Positions 26,475 to 34,678 of a DNA stretch of 39,764 bases are shown one piece after another. Under the pieces are notes generated by a model, which worked only from the letters and a program-made list of their open reading frames with translations, was not told where the DNA came from and did not search any database. Made by a program: the position numbers and the translations under genes. The stretch covers positions 1-39,764 of the forward strand of contig JBBIPL010000006.1 of the NCBI GenBank assembly GCA_037442845.1, written 5' to 3'. How positions within the stretch are numbered: position 1 is the stretch's first letter; every line of letters starts with the position of its first letter. The DNA is from PFJX01 sp037442845 (GTDB lineage: Bacteria > Pseudomonadota > Gammaproteobacteria > Burkholderiales > Thiobacillaceae).

Positions 26475-28150
26475 GCGCGTTGCGCCGTTTCTTCGCGTGG
26501 CGGCGACACGAGAATGATCAGATGGTTGCTATCCGAGCCGACGACCCGATGATGCAAGGTCAAACCGCTCGTGATCATGCTTTGCCAATGTCTGCTCTCC
26601 GGGTCCCGCACGATGCGGTTGTCGGGTACGAATACCAGGTAAACCGGGCGATCTCCACGCATTTCATGAAAGACCTGGGTTACACGTCCCGAGACCGCAG
26701 ACAGGTCGGTCACACTGGGCAATGGGAGAGTGCGGACCGGGCGGGAGGCAAGGTAGCCCAGTAAAGGGCCCTGGTTCGACAGGATGAGCGCGTTCTCTGG
26801 GAGAGCCTGTATAGCTGCTGGGATGGACGCATCCTGGGCAAGACGCTGCTTGATCTGATCGGTGAGAATCCGTCCGTCCGTAAGAAATGGCCGTGCCGCT
26901 TCGACCACACTGGTGTTTTCGGCGAAGGCTTGCTGCATGGCGCGCTCCACGCGCAAATCGTCGACGATGAACCAAAGCCGGCTTGTCAGCAGGATCGCCA
27001 CTACCAGCGCAAGGGCCAGTCTCGCCACCCGACCGCCAAGCGCCAGCAATGTCACCAAAGTGACGGCGAGCAACAGCCAGGTGAATTGCATCATGTGACG
27101 CAGGAGGTAGCCGAAGTCGAGCCCATGGTAGGTATGGGCGATGACCAGCATGGAGGCGCTGGCGAAACAGAACAATGCGCCGAACAACAGGGCAAAGCGC
27201 GTTGCGGGGCCGAAATACCTCCATCCCCGCAATAACCCGACGGTGATAAACGCGAGTAGGACCATGGCAAGGGCGACCAGTATCTTGAAGTCCCAGGCAA
27301 CATATTTGGCAAGGGTCGAAGACCCTGTGATATCCCAGAACAGGCCATGGAGAAACACGCGGAAAGACTCCAGCAGCGTGGCATGTTCACCCACCATGAG
27401 CACATAAGGTTGTGCCTCACCGAAGACCAGGATATTTCGAGCCAGTAGCAGGGCGATCACCGCCGCGCTGCCCAGCAGCATCCAGCCACAATTCCTGAGG
27501 GCCACGGAAACCGGGATCACTCTGAACAGAGCCGCACCGACATACGCGGCAATCATGGCCATCAAAACGGCGGTTACAGAATTACGCAGTGCGTAGGCAA
27601 ACCCCAGAAGCAAACCGGCAGTAATCAGTAAAGCGAAATGTGGCCGTTGCCCGATTCCACGAATCATCATGCCGATAGCTGTAACAATCAGCAGCAGCGT
27701 GGGCAAGTCGGTGTTGATCGTGGAGCCATTCAAATAAATGCCAGGCGAAAACACCACCAAAACGGCAACAACCGCGGCCCAGCCGAAATGAAGGATGGGC
27801 AGCAGCGCAAACATCAATGCAAAGGGCAGCAGTAGCCAGGCAGCACGGGAAATCGCAAATGCCGCGTTTTCCACGCTCAAGCCCAAGGCGGCGAGTGCGG
27901 AGATGGCCAATGCGAAACCCGGCGGATGATAGGCTGTAGGGGCATAGTCAAGATCCGGCGCCTCGGTTTCATTGACGACACGTACGATGCCGCGTCCTTG
28001 CAAAAAATTCGTGGCGTCAGTCATGTATCCGATGGCATCGTTTCCCACCGGAAAACGAACCTGAGCCGTGACGCTTGCCAATACCCAGATCAAGACTGCA
28101 AGAGCCATAGCCAACAGAATAGTGATTTTGTTATGCATATTCGGGAACAT
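26471..28150 (-). CDS. GT-C fold membrane glycosyltransferase (ArnT/PMT-like)
   Basis: The protein has 559 residues with about eleven to twelve membrane helices followed by a soluble periplasmic C-terminal domain (from about residue 420). The first periplasmic loop (GNDAIGYMTDATNFLQGRGI, then AYHPPGFAL) has the acidic residues and P-x-x-x-P-P-G-F pattern seen in GT-C enzymes, which use polyprenyl-phosphate sugars as donors. It probably takes the sugar made by the GtrB-like enzyme and trimmed by the ChbG-type enzyme. Start choice: ATG 28150 or 28138; a frame reaching 28210 has no sensible N-terminus. A Wzy polymerase is a less likely alternative. Confidence 0.8.
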   Translation of the reverse strand: MFPNMHNKITILLAMALAVLIWVLASVTAQVRFPVGNDAIGYMTDATNFLQGRGIVRVVNETEAPDLDYAPTAYHPPGFALAISALAALGLSVENAAFAISRAAWLLLPFALMFALLPILHFGWAAVVAVLVVFSPGIYLNGSTINTDLPTLLLIVTAIGMMIRGIGQRPHFALLITAGLLLGFAYALRNSVTAVLMAMIAAYVGAALFRVIPVSVALRNCGWMLLGSAAVIALLLARNILVFGEAQPYVLMVGEHATLLESFRVFLHGLFWDITGSSTLAKYVAWDFKILVALAMVLLAFITVGLLRGWRYFGPATRFALLFGALFCFASASMLVIAHTYHGLDFGYLLRHMMQFTWLLLAVTLVTLLALGGRVARLALALVVAILLTSRLWFIVDDLRVERAMQQAFAENTSVVEAARPFLTDGRILTDQIKQRLAQDASIPAAIQALPENALILSNQGPLLGYLASRPVRTLPLPSVTDLSAVSGRVTQVFHEMRGDRPVYLVFVPDNRIVRDPESRHWQSMITSGLTLHHRVVGSDSNHLIILVSPPREETAQRA

Positions 28151-28246
28151 TTCGGCGGGTCCGGTGGCGTAACTCAATGTTGTTGAGCGGCAGGGTGGCT
28201 TGCAAGGCAAATCCTGTTCGCCCTGTCATTGTTGACGAAGGTTGTA

Positions 28247-28657
28247 TCAGTGCGCATCACTGAAGGTCCAGAACCTATTGCCGATGAAATTCCACATCAG
28301 AATTAAAATGGTCGAAATCACCTGGCTCAACAAATAGTGCAAGGCCATAAGTTCGACGAGCACGAACATGAAACAAGCATTCAGCAACAGTCCAAGCGCC
28401 GCGACAACCAGAAACTTAGTGAGGGCTTCCCCGTGACGTTTATTGCTTTCAAAGGTATAGCGACGATTGAGCACATAATTAACCAGCGCACCCAATGTCG
28501 CACCGGCTGTCGATGCCGCCACTTCGTTCGCGGCGATCATCTCCACCAGCAGGATCAACAGGGCATAGTGCGCCGCTGTGCCGATCACACCCACCCCCGC
28601 GAATCGCAGGAACTGCACATGGAGTTTATTCACTCCCGGTCTGGACTCGATGAACAC
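28247..28657 (-). CDS. gtrA: GtrA family small membrane protein (polyprenyl-P-sugar flippase)
   Basis: The protein has 136 residues with four membrane helices and the family motifs QFLRFAGVGVIGTAAHY, GALVNYVLNRRYTF and NFIGNRFWTF. GtrA proteins are proposed to flip polyprenyl-phosphate sugars to the periplasm for GT-C enzymes. The start is a GTG at 28657; GTG at 28633 is an alternative and neither has a clear ribosome site. The GtrB-like partner lies two genes downstream. Confidence 0.9.
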   Translation of the reverse strand: MFIESRPGVNKLHVQFLRFAGVGVIGTAAHYALLILLVEMIAANEVAASTAGATLGALVNYVLNRRYTFESNKRHGEALTKFLVVAALGLLLNACFMFVLVELMALHYLLSQVISTILILMWNFIGNRFWTFSDAH

Positions 28658-28669
28658 CTCTGAGCACGC

Positions 28670-29590
28670 TTACCAGGCGTAGCCCAGCATCTGCGCGCTG
28701 GATCCAACCGCGCGCTTCAACAACCATTTTTCCAACGAATTGACCTGCGCTTTTTCCCCGCCGCGCTCCGAACTGCCGACTTTTCGCGCCAGCACCTCGT
28801 GGTTGGTGCGGATGCCCAAATAGTCATCCAGCTCGGAAAGCGGCGGGGTTGGGCCAATCAGATCCTCATAGCGCACCAGCATCGCTCCAACGGCCTCGGC
28901 CCCCGCCAGATACCCCTCGATCAGCCGACGCCAGTGCGTGCCGAAGGCGGTGGGGGTGAACACCGGCCGATCGGGGAAGGTGTCATACCAGCTGCGGCCA
29001 TAGCGGCAGTATGAACGATAAGCTTCGAGCGGATTGCGGTACAGCAGTACGAAGCGCGCATTGGGGTAGAGCCATTTCAGGTAGCGGGCATGCTCGATGC
29101 CGAGACGCACTTCCTTGATGCCCCAGCGCGCGGCGCCGGCTTCGGTGGCGGGGGCGGCGAACAAAGCGTCGTGAAAGCGGCGGTGCGCCTGCCACAGGGA
29201 CTGAGGCGCGGGGAACAGATTGGCGACCCAGCTGCCCGTCAACTGTTCGGGCGGGGTGCCGTCGTAGTAGTACTCGGCCGGCGGCCAGCCGGGGCGGAAG
29301 GCCTTGAGCGTGCCGGCCATGGCCTGGATCGGGCCGCATTCGTCGTAGGGTTCGCCCCAGATGAGCACCCGCTTGTCGGACATGATCAGGCGCTGCAGCA
29401 GCGTGGAGCCCGAACGCCAGCCGGCCGACAGCAGGAAGATCGGTGCGGCGTGGTCGTCTGCCGGCGCGGGGCGAACGTCCTGCACGGCTGCGAGCCCGCC
29501 TTCGATGCCCGTGTAGCCCTTGATCAGTTGGCGGTGCTGGGCCCAAGCCTGCGCGGGGCCTTTGAATGCGGTCTGGATCGTTCTCAACAT
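28670..29590 (-). CDS. Sulfotransferase family protein (second)
   Basis: The protein has 306 residues. The PAPS-binding loop is FLLSAGWRSGSTLLQRL (52-68) and the 3'-phosphate site lies in VLLYRNPLEAYRSY. The rest (EPYDECGP, GIKEVRLG, RYEDLI) also fits the superfamily. It is unlike the first sulfotransferase of this window in detail, so the two probably sulfate different positions or sugars. I chose ATG 29590, 4 nt after the upstream stop; a longer frame to 29683 is out of the neighbour's reading frame and has shadow-like composition. Confidence 0.85.
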   Translation of the reverse strand: MLRTIQTAFKGPAQAWAQHRQLIKGYTGIEGGLAAVQDVRPAPADDHAAPIFLLSAGWRSGSTLLQRLIMSDKRVLIWGEPYDECGPIQAMAGTLKAFRPGWPPAEYYYDGTPPEQLTGSWVANLFPAPQSLWQAHRRFHDALFAAPATEAGAARWGIKEVRLGIEHARYLKWLYPNARFVLLYRNPLEAYRSYCRYGRSWYDTFPDRPVFTPTAFGTHWRRLIEGYLAGAEAVGAMLVRYEDLIGPTPPLSELDDYLGIRTNHEVLARKVGSSERGGEKAQVNSLEKWLLKRAVGSSAQMLGYAW

Positions 29591-29594
29591 GGGA

Positions 29595-30584
29595 TCAGGC
29601 TCTGGGGGCAACGTAGGCCAGCGTGCCGTGAGCGCGCACCTTGTCGAGCAGCGCGGCGCGGGTGTCGCCGAAGCCGGATGCACCCGATTGATAGCGTGCT
29701 AACAGGGGAGTGATCTCGGCGGCGATGCGGCGTTTGAGGCGACTGCAGCCATGCTCGACCAGCCAAGCGCCAAGGCGATACGACAGGCGATCGCGGACCA
29801 CCAGGGCGCGCCGCAGGCTCGCGTCGCCGAGGTCGGTCGGATGCTGCATCAGCAGGTTGGCGAGCATCGTTGCGGCGCCAGTAGCATCGATCGCACCGTT
29901 CTTGAAGCGCACCAGCACGTCGGAGAGCTTCACCTCGGGGAAGCGGGACACATACAGCGTGGCGTCATCCCGGCGGAAGTAATACAACGGCTCGGCAATG
30001 TGGCAGAAGCGGAACTGCTTCGCCGCGCGCAGGAAGTAGTCGTAGTCCTCCACTAGGAACAGTTCCGGGTCGTAGTCCCCGACAGCCTCGTACAGGCGGC
30101 GGGTATAGAGGAAGCAGGCGCCGATATGATTGCCCTTCTCCAAGCGCAGGGTATCCGGCAGGCGGTCGTGCTGGGGATCGATTGGCCGGCCTTGCGCATC
30201 CTGCTCCGAGAACATCCAGTAATCCGCGTAGACGAAGTCGCAGTCGCCTGGCGCCAAGGCTTCCACCATCCGCTCGATGGCCGTGGGCGCCAGCAGGTTG
30301 TCGTCGGAGGTCCAGGTCAGATAGTCGCCGCGGGCCAGGGAGAATCCGCGATTGAGTGCGCGTGGCAGTTTCAGGTTGGGCTCGTTTTTGACATATCGCA
30401 CCCGAGGGTCTTCGAAGCCCGCCACCACCTGGGCGGTGTCGTCGGGGGAGTTGTCGTCCACCACGATCAGTTCGAGATTGTCGTGAGTCTGGTCGAGCAC
30501 GCTGCGCATGGCCTGGGCCAGCAGGTGTGCCCGCTTGTAGGTGGGCAGGACGATGCTGACCAGGGGGCTCGGCTCTGGACTCAT
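29595..30584 (-). CDS. GT2 family glycosyltransferase
   Basis: The protein has 329 residues with VSIVLPTYKRAHLL, LIVVDDNSPDDT and LTWTSDDNLL, where the usual DXD appears as SDDN. FLVEDYDYFLRA gives the acceptor-side acidic residues. The C-terminal ~100 residues are helical and not part of the catalytic core. ATG 30584 overlaps the wecB stop (30581-30583), so translation is coupled. Confidence 0.9.
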   Translation of the reverse strand: MSPEPSPLVSIVLPTYKRAHLLAQAMRSVLDQTHDNLELIVVDDNSPDDTAQVVAGFEDPRVRYVKNEPNLKLPRALNRGFSLARGDYLTWTSDDNLLAPTAIERMVEALAPGDCDFVYADYWMFSEQDAQGRPIDPQHDRLPDTLRLEKGNHIGACFLYTRRLYEAVGDYDPELFLVEDYDYFLRAAKQFRFCHIAEPLYYFRRDDATLYVSRFPEVKLSDVLVRFKNGAIDATGAATMLANLLMQHPTDLGDASLRRALVVRDRLSYRLGAWLVEHGCSRLKRRIAAEITPLLARYQSGASGFGDTRAALLDKVRAHGTLAYVAPRA

Positions 30585-31756
30585 CGATCCGCACCCTCAC
30601 CCCCAGCCTCTCTCCCGCAGGCGGGAGAGAGGAGGTCGACCAGGATTTTCCGCACGATCTTGGCGCTGGCGGTGCCGTCGCCGTAAGGGTTGGCGCGCGT
30701 CGCCATGGCTTGGTACTCGGCGGGGTCGTCGAGCAGGCGGCTCGCCTCGCGCACGATGTCGGCGGCGTCCATGCCGACCAGCCTGAGCGTGCCGGCTTCG
30801 ACGCCTTCCTGGCGTTCGGTGACCTTGCGCATGACCAGCACCGGCTTACCCAGGCTGGGCGCTTCTTCCTGCAGGCCGCCGGAATCGGTCAGCACCAGGT
30901 AGGCGCGCTTCATCAATTGCACCAGGGGCAGGTAGTCCAGCGGGTCGAGCAGGCGTACGTTGGGCAGGCCGGTAAGATGCCTGCCCACCACCGCGCGCAC
31001 GTTGGGATTGCGGTGCACCGGATAGACCAGTTCGATGTCGCCTTCGTATTTGCGGGCCAGTTCGGCCAAACCCTGGCAGATGGATTCAAAGGGGCCGCCG
31101 AAGCTCTCGCGCCGGTGCGCGGTGACCAGCACAACGCGTCGGCTGCCGAAAGGGATGCCGTCCAGGGGAGATCCGGCCAGGTCGAAGGGGCGTTGCGACA
31201 CATCCAGGAGAGCATCGATGACCGTGTTGCCGGTGACCGCGATCGCCGCATCGGCAATGCCCTCATTCAGGAGATGCTGGCGGGCCTTGCCGCTATGAGC
31301 AAAGAACAGGTCGGCCACCGCGTCGATCATCTTGCGGTTGGCTTCTTCCGGATAGGGATGGTGTTTGTCGAAGGTGCGCAGGCCCGCCTCCACGTGGCCG
31401 ATCTTCACGCCCGCGTAAAAGGCCGCCAGGGCCGCCGCCATGGAAGTGGTGGTGTCGCCCTGCACCAGCAGCAGGTCGAATTTCTCCCGCCGCAGGATCT
31501 TGCCCACCTCCGCCAGCACGGCGGTGGTGATGTGCTCCAAGGTCTGGTTTTCCCGCATCAGGTCGAGCTGGTAGTCGGCGCGGATGCCGAACAGATCGAT
31601 CAGCGGGGCCACCATGTCCTTGTGCTGACCGGTGAGGCAGTTGCGGTTCTCGATCAACCCCGGATGGCGTTCCAGTTCGGCGATCAGGGGGGCCATCTTG
31701 ATGGCCTCGGGGCGTGTCCCGAAGACGGTGAGGACGCGGATGGGGGCGTCAGGCAC
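30581..31756 (-). CDS. wecB: UDP-N-acetylglucosamine 2-epimerase (non-hydrolysing)
   Basis: The enzyme converts UDP-GlcNAc to UDP-ManNAc. Motifs are FGTRPEAIKMAP (12-23), VQGDTTT, HVEAGLRT, PEEANRK, TAHRRES and the LTDSGGLQEEAP segment. The start is a GTG at 31756 with GGAGG 6 nt upstream, and it overlaps the previous gene by 8 nt. The 391-residue length exceeds the family norm (about 375) by a tail, residues 374-391 (LSPACGREAGGEGADR), encoded by a palindromic repeat. No ManNAc dehydrogenase gene is nearby, so ManNAc itself may be incorporated. Confidence 0.95.
   Translation of the reverse strand: MPDAPIRVLTVFGTRPEAIKMAPLIAELERHPGLIENRNCLTGQHKDMVAPLIDLFGIRADYQLDLMRENQTLEHITTAVLAEVGKILRREKFDLLLVQGDTTTSMAAALAAFYAGVKIGHVEAGLRTFDKHHPYPEEANRKMIDAVADLFFAHSGKARQHLLNEGIADAAIAVTGNTVIDALLDVSQRPFDLAGSPLDGIPFGSRRVVLVTAHRRESFGGPFESICQGLAELARKYEGDIELVYPVHRNPNVRAVVGRHLTGLPNVRLLDPLDYLPLVQLMKRAYLVLTDSGGLQEEAPSLGKPVLVMRKVTERQEGVEAGTLRLVGMDAADIVREASRLLDDPAEYQAMATRANPYGDGTASAKIVRKILVDLLSPACGREAGGEGADR
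30594..30635 (+). repeat. GC-rich palindromic repeat, copy 2 (3' end of wecB)
   Basis: CCCTCACCCCCAG is followed by a perfect 12-bp stem, CCTCTCTCCCGC (30607-30618) and GCGGGAGAGAGG (30621-30632), with AG between. The element is antisense to wecB and encodes the end of that protein. It is the best-formed of the three copies. Confidence 0.75.
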
Positions 31757-32669
31757 GGGCGGCCTCCCGATCCAGTTTCATCTTCCAGGCATCAAGGAAG
31801 TACTTGGCGCCCCAACTGATCTCGCCGCCGGAAATGTATTGGGCGCCCTTGCCGTAGCTGCCGAAGAAGCCGCCGGACTTGTTCTGGATCTTCTCCAGGT
31901 AGCGGATCGCCCGGTCCGCGCGTTCATGCCGGCCCAGGTGCTGCCAGATGATGGCGTACTGCGCCAGGCCGGTGGAGCAGACCCATTCCACGTCGGGGTA
32001 GGCGGGCACCGCGCCATCGGCCCGCTGGTGTTTTTCCACGTCGGCCATGCCCTGGCGGGCCAGATCGAGTTCGCCCAGCTCGCACAGGGCCTCCATGGCA
32101 TAGGCGTGGAAATGGGACAGGCGGTTGAACGGCGCCAAGTCGGGCTGCGCCTTGTAGTAGTCCAGCACGCGCCGGGCGGCGGCCTCGTACTCGGACACCC
32201 CCAGTTTCCTGCCCGCTTCCACCAAAGGGGGGAGCACATAGGTGTGGATGAGGTCGCTGGCGATGCCGGTCCACAACTCGGTGGAAGGCGTGGTCAGGCG
32301 GCCGTTTGCTTCGATCTGGGTGAGGATCCAGTCGCTGGCCCGGCGCAGGGATTCTTCGCTGCCTTCCACATCCCCCAGGGCCGCGACCAGACCCCGCATG
32401 ATCTGTCCGGTGTCGAAGGTGTAGGGCACACCGTCGGGGGCGGGGAAAGCGCCGTCGGGAAGTTGGATGGACAGCAGCCATCGGGTGCAGGCCCGGGCCA
32501 GTTCGGGTTCGTTCCAGGCGTAGAGGGTGGGGATCCAGTAGCCGGTCACTTCCGGATAGGCGACGGGCTGTTTGGTATGCACGATGATGCCCTGGCCGGG
32601 AATCATGTGGTCCTTGAACCAATCCATCGCCCGCTCATAGCTGGGCTTTTTCTTTTTCCAAAAAAACAA
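31749..32669 (-). CDS. Alpha/alpha-toroid protein (prenyltransferase/squalene-oxidase-repeat or glycosidase-like fold)
   Basis: The protein has 306 residues. Repeated helix pairs with SIQLPDGAFPAPDG, FDTGQIMRGLVAAL, NGRLTTPS, SHFHAYAMEAL and GGFFGSYG are typical of alpha/alpha-barrel enzymes that bind sugars or isoprenoids. I cannot name a reaction. There is no signal peptide. The start is TTG at 32669, with a GAGGGG ribosome site 7 nt upstream; it is followed by a run of seven T then A-rich codons. ATG at 32627 is an alternative. It overlaps wecB by 8 nt and so belongs to the same operon. Confidence 0.6.
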   Translation of the reverse strand: MFFWKKKKPSYERAMDWFKDHMIPGQGIIVHTKQPVAYPEVTGYWIPTLYAWNEPELARACTRWLLSIQLPDGAFPAPDGVPYTFDTGQIMRGLVAALGDVEGSEESLRRASDWILTQIEANGRLTTPSTELWTGIASDLIHTYVLPPLVEAGRKLGVSEYEAAARRVLDYYKAQPDLAPFNRLSHFHAYAMEALCELGELDLARQGMADVEKHQRADGAVPAYPDVEWVCSTGLAQYAIIWQHLGRHERADRAIRYLEKIQNKSGGFFGSYGKGAQYISGGEISWGAKYFLDAWKMKLDREAARA

Positions 32670-32711
32670 CTTGATTCCCCTCGGTGCGGATGTGGTCTCT
32701 AATCGGCCGGA

Positions 32712-34661
32712 TCAATCCGTTTCTTTAATGCGGATGACCTGATCCGCCTGGATGGCGCTCAGGGTTTGCACCTTGCCGCTGGGCCAATGCACCGTGATCC
32801 TGTCCACCGTGCCATGCTTGCCCAGGCCGAAATGCAGGCGCTTGTGGTTCTGGCCCCGCTCGTGGATGCCGCCGTCGCGCAGGCGGGTCTGGCGCACGCC
32901 GCCCGTCTCCAGGACCACGCGCGCGCCGATGCCGTCGCGGTTGGAGCGGGCGCCCTCCAGATCGACCATCAGCCAGTGCTTACCGTGGCCGCACAGGTTG
33001 CGGAAAAGCTGGTAGCGGCCGTTGTCGGAGGGCATGCCCAGGCTGCGGCCCATGCTGGCGCCGGAGGCGGTGAGCAGGTCCAGGCAGCCATCCCCGTCCA
33101 CGTCGGCGGTGGTCACGGAATCGCCCACCCCGGCGAGGCCGCCGGCCGCGCCGCCGGCAAGCTTCACCGCCTTGAAACGGCCCTTGCCGTCGTTGCGCAG
33201 CAGCAGGTTTTCCGCCTTGCCCGCGTCGTTGCTGCCGAGCACGAACAGGTCCACGTGCATGTCGTTGTCGAAGTCTCCGGCCGCCACGTTGGCCGCGGCG
33301 ATGGGCCGGGCGTTGACCCCGCGCTGCTCGCCCTCCTCCACCAGCTTGCCATCCCGCTGCATGAACAGACGCTGGGGCGCGGTTTCGTCGGTGACCGAAT
33401 CTCCCAGTCCCTGGAGGTCTTCGATGGGGGATTGCGCCTCCACCCGCACCGTCAGGCTCTTGGCTTTTTTCTTGCCGCCGAAGGCGGCCGAGGGGACATG
33501 GAACGACACCTGCCAAACCCCGTTGCGCGGACTGCCGATCAACACCAGCGGCCTGTCCCCGCCCGGCGCGGCCGGCATGCCCGCCGCGCCCTCCGCGCCG
33601 ATCTCGAACGTCGTTTCCTTGGGCTTAACACCGGCCTTGCCCAGACGGACGTCGCCGGCCAGGACCTCGCTCGCGTGCATGCCTCCCACCGTCACCTTGA
33701 CCGGCCCCGCGGCGCGGAAACTGAAGCCGGATGCCTTGTCCGCCGCGTCCGGCCGGATCTCCGCCTGGGCTGTGAGCACGCGCTCGCCGTTGCGCGCCAG
33801 GGAAACGCGGCCGCCGGGGTTCTTGCGCGCGAGGAACAGGTCGAGCCGGCCGTCGTTGTCGAAATCCGCCACCGCCGCGTCCACGAAGGCGGTTTTCGGC
33901 AGCGCTTCCAGCGTGCGCGCGGGCCGCGTCGCGGTATCGAACACCTGCACGGCGGCGCCCTGCCCCATGAGGCGGCAGACGATTTCCGGATGCCGGTCGT
34001 CGTTGAGCATGAACATCACGCAGAAGGGCGCGCTGCGCGATTGCAGGGGCAGCCAGGCGGTCTGGTCGAGGAAGCCCAACGGACCCTGGGCGAAAAAGAA
34101 GGGTGGGGTTTGCTCGTCAAAACGCGCTTCCGCGCCATGGAACAGGTCCAGCCGCCCGTCGCCGTCCAGGTCTACCCACAGCGGGGTACGGGTGCGGCCG
34201 GGCAGGTTGCTCACCCCCAGGTCGGCGGCCCGGTCCACCAGCCTGCCGGCCTCGTTCACGAACAGGCGTTTGGGTTCCTCCCCCAGGCCCTGGATGGCGC
34301 CCGTGAGCTGCACCAGATCGAGGTCGCCATCGTTGTCGAAGTCCGCCCAGGCGGCGCCGTGCTTGTCGCCGCCGGTCTGGTCCCCCAGCACGGCGGCGGT
34401 GACGTCCTCGAAGCGGCCGCCACCCAGGTTACGGAAAAGCTGAGCGGGCCGGAGATGGTTGGTGAGATAGAGGTCCGGCCGGCCGTCGCCGTCGAAATCC
34501 CCCCAGGCGGCGCCGTGGGTCATGCCCTCATAGGCGGCCAGGCCCGAGCGTGAAGTAACGTCTTCGAAAAAGTTTAGGTCAACCTCGCCCGGGGAACAGG
34601 CGGAGAGCAGAAAAGCTGCTGAAATGATCAGGCCTGGCAGAGGTGTACGTGGTGTGTGCAT
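32712..34661 (-). CDS. FG-GAP/ASPIC-UnbV lipoprotein (CRTAC1-like)
   Basis: The protein has 649 residues. The signal ends in a lipobox LLSAC with lipidated Cys22. Several FG-GAP/VCBS repeats carry calcium loops of the form DXDGDGXXD (DFDGDGRPD at 55-63, then DFDNDGDLD, DLDGDGRLD, DFDNDGRLD, DVDGDGCLD). An Ig-like or sandwich insert lies in the middle (about 300-420). The C-terminus is an ASPIC/UnbV domain (RDGIGARVVLETGG ... ITVHWPSGKVQTL). Such beta-propellers bind partners or glycans at the cell surface. Its place beside glycan genes suggests an envelope or matrix role; this is inference. Confidence 0.85.
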   Translation of the reverse strand: MHTPRTPLPGLIISAAFLLSACSPGEVDLNFFEDVTSRSGLAAYEGMTHGAAWGDFDGDGRPDLYLTNHLRPAQLFRNLGGGRFEDVTAAVLGDQTGGDKHGAAWADFDNDGDLDLVQLTGAIQGLGEEPKRLFVNEAGRLVDRAADLGVSNLPGRTRTPLWVDLDGDGRLDLFHGAEARFDEQTPPFFFAQGPLGFLDQTAWLPLQSRSAPFCVMFMLNDDRHPEIVCRLMGQGAAVQVFDTATRPARTLEALPKTAFVDAAVADFDNDGRLDLFLARKNPGGRVSLARNGERVLTAQAEIRPDAADKASGFSFRAAGPVKVTVGGMHASEVLAGDVRLGKAGVKPKETTFEIGAEGAAGMPAAPGGDRPLVLIGSPRNGVWQVSFHVPSAAFGGKKKAKSLTVRVEAQSPIEDLQGLGDSVTDETAPQRLFMQRDGKLVEEGEQRGVNARPIAAANVAAGDFDNDMHVDLFVLGSNDAGKAENLLLRNDGKGRFKAVKLAGGAAGGLAGVGDSVTTADVDGDGCLDLLTASGASMGRSLGMPSDNGRYQLFRNLCGHGKHWLMVDLEGARSNRDGIGARVVLETGGVRQTRLRDGGIHERGQNHKRLHFGLGKHGTVDRITVHWPSGKVQTLSAIQADQVIRIKETD

Positions 34662-34678
34662 GGGGGCAGGGGAATGGG

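Noticed and set aside
26471..28150. Assignment as Wzy polymerase
   Set aside because: The first loop (GNDAIGYMTDATNFLQGRG and YHPPGF) and the soluble C-terminal domain fit GT-C enzymes better, and the GtrA/GtrB partners are adjacent.
32766..34553. A 595-codon plus-strand open frame opposite the FG-GAP lipoprotein gene
   Set aside because: Shadow; the minus strand encodes a lipobox and repeated calcium loops.
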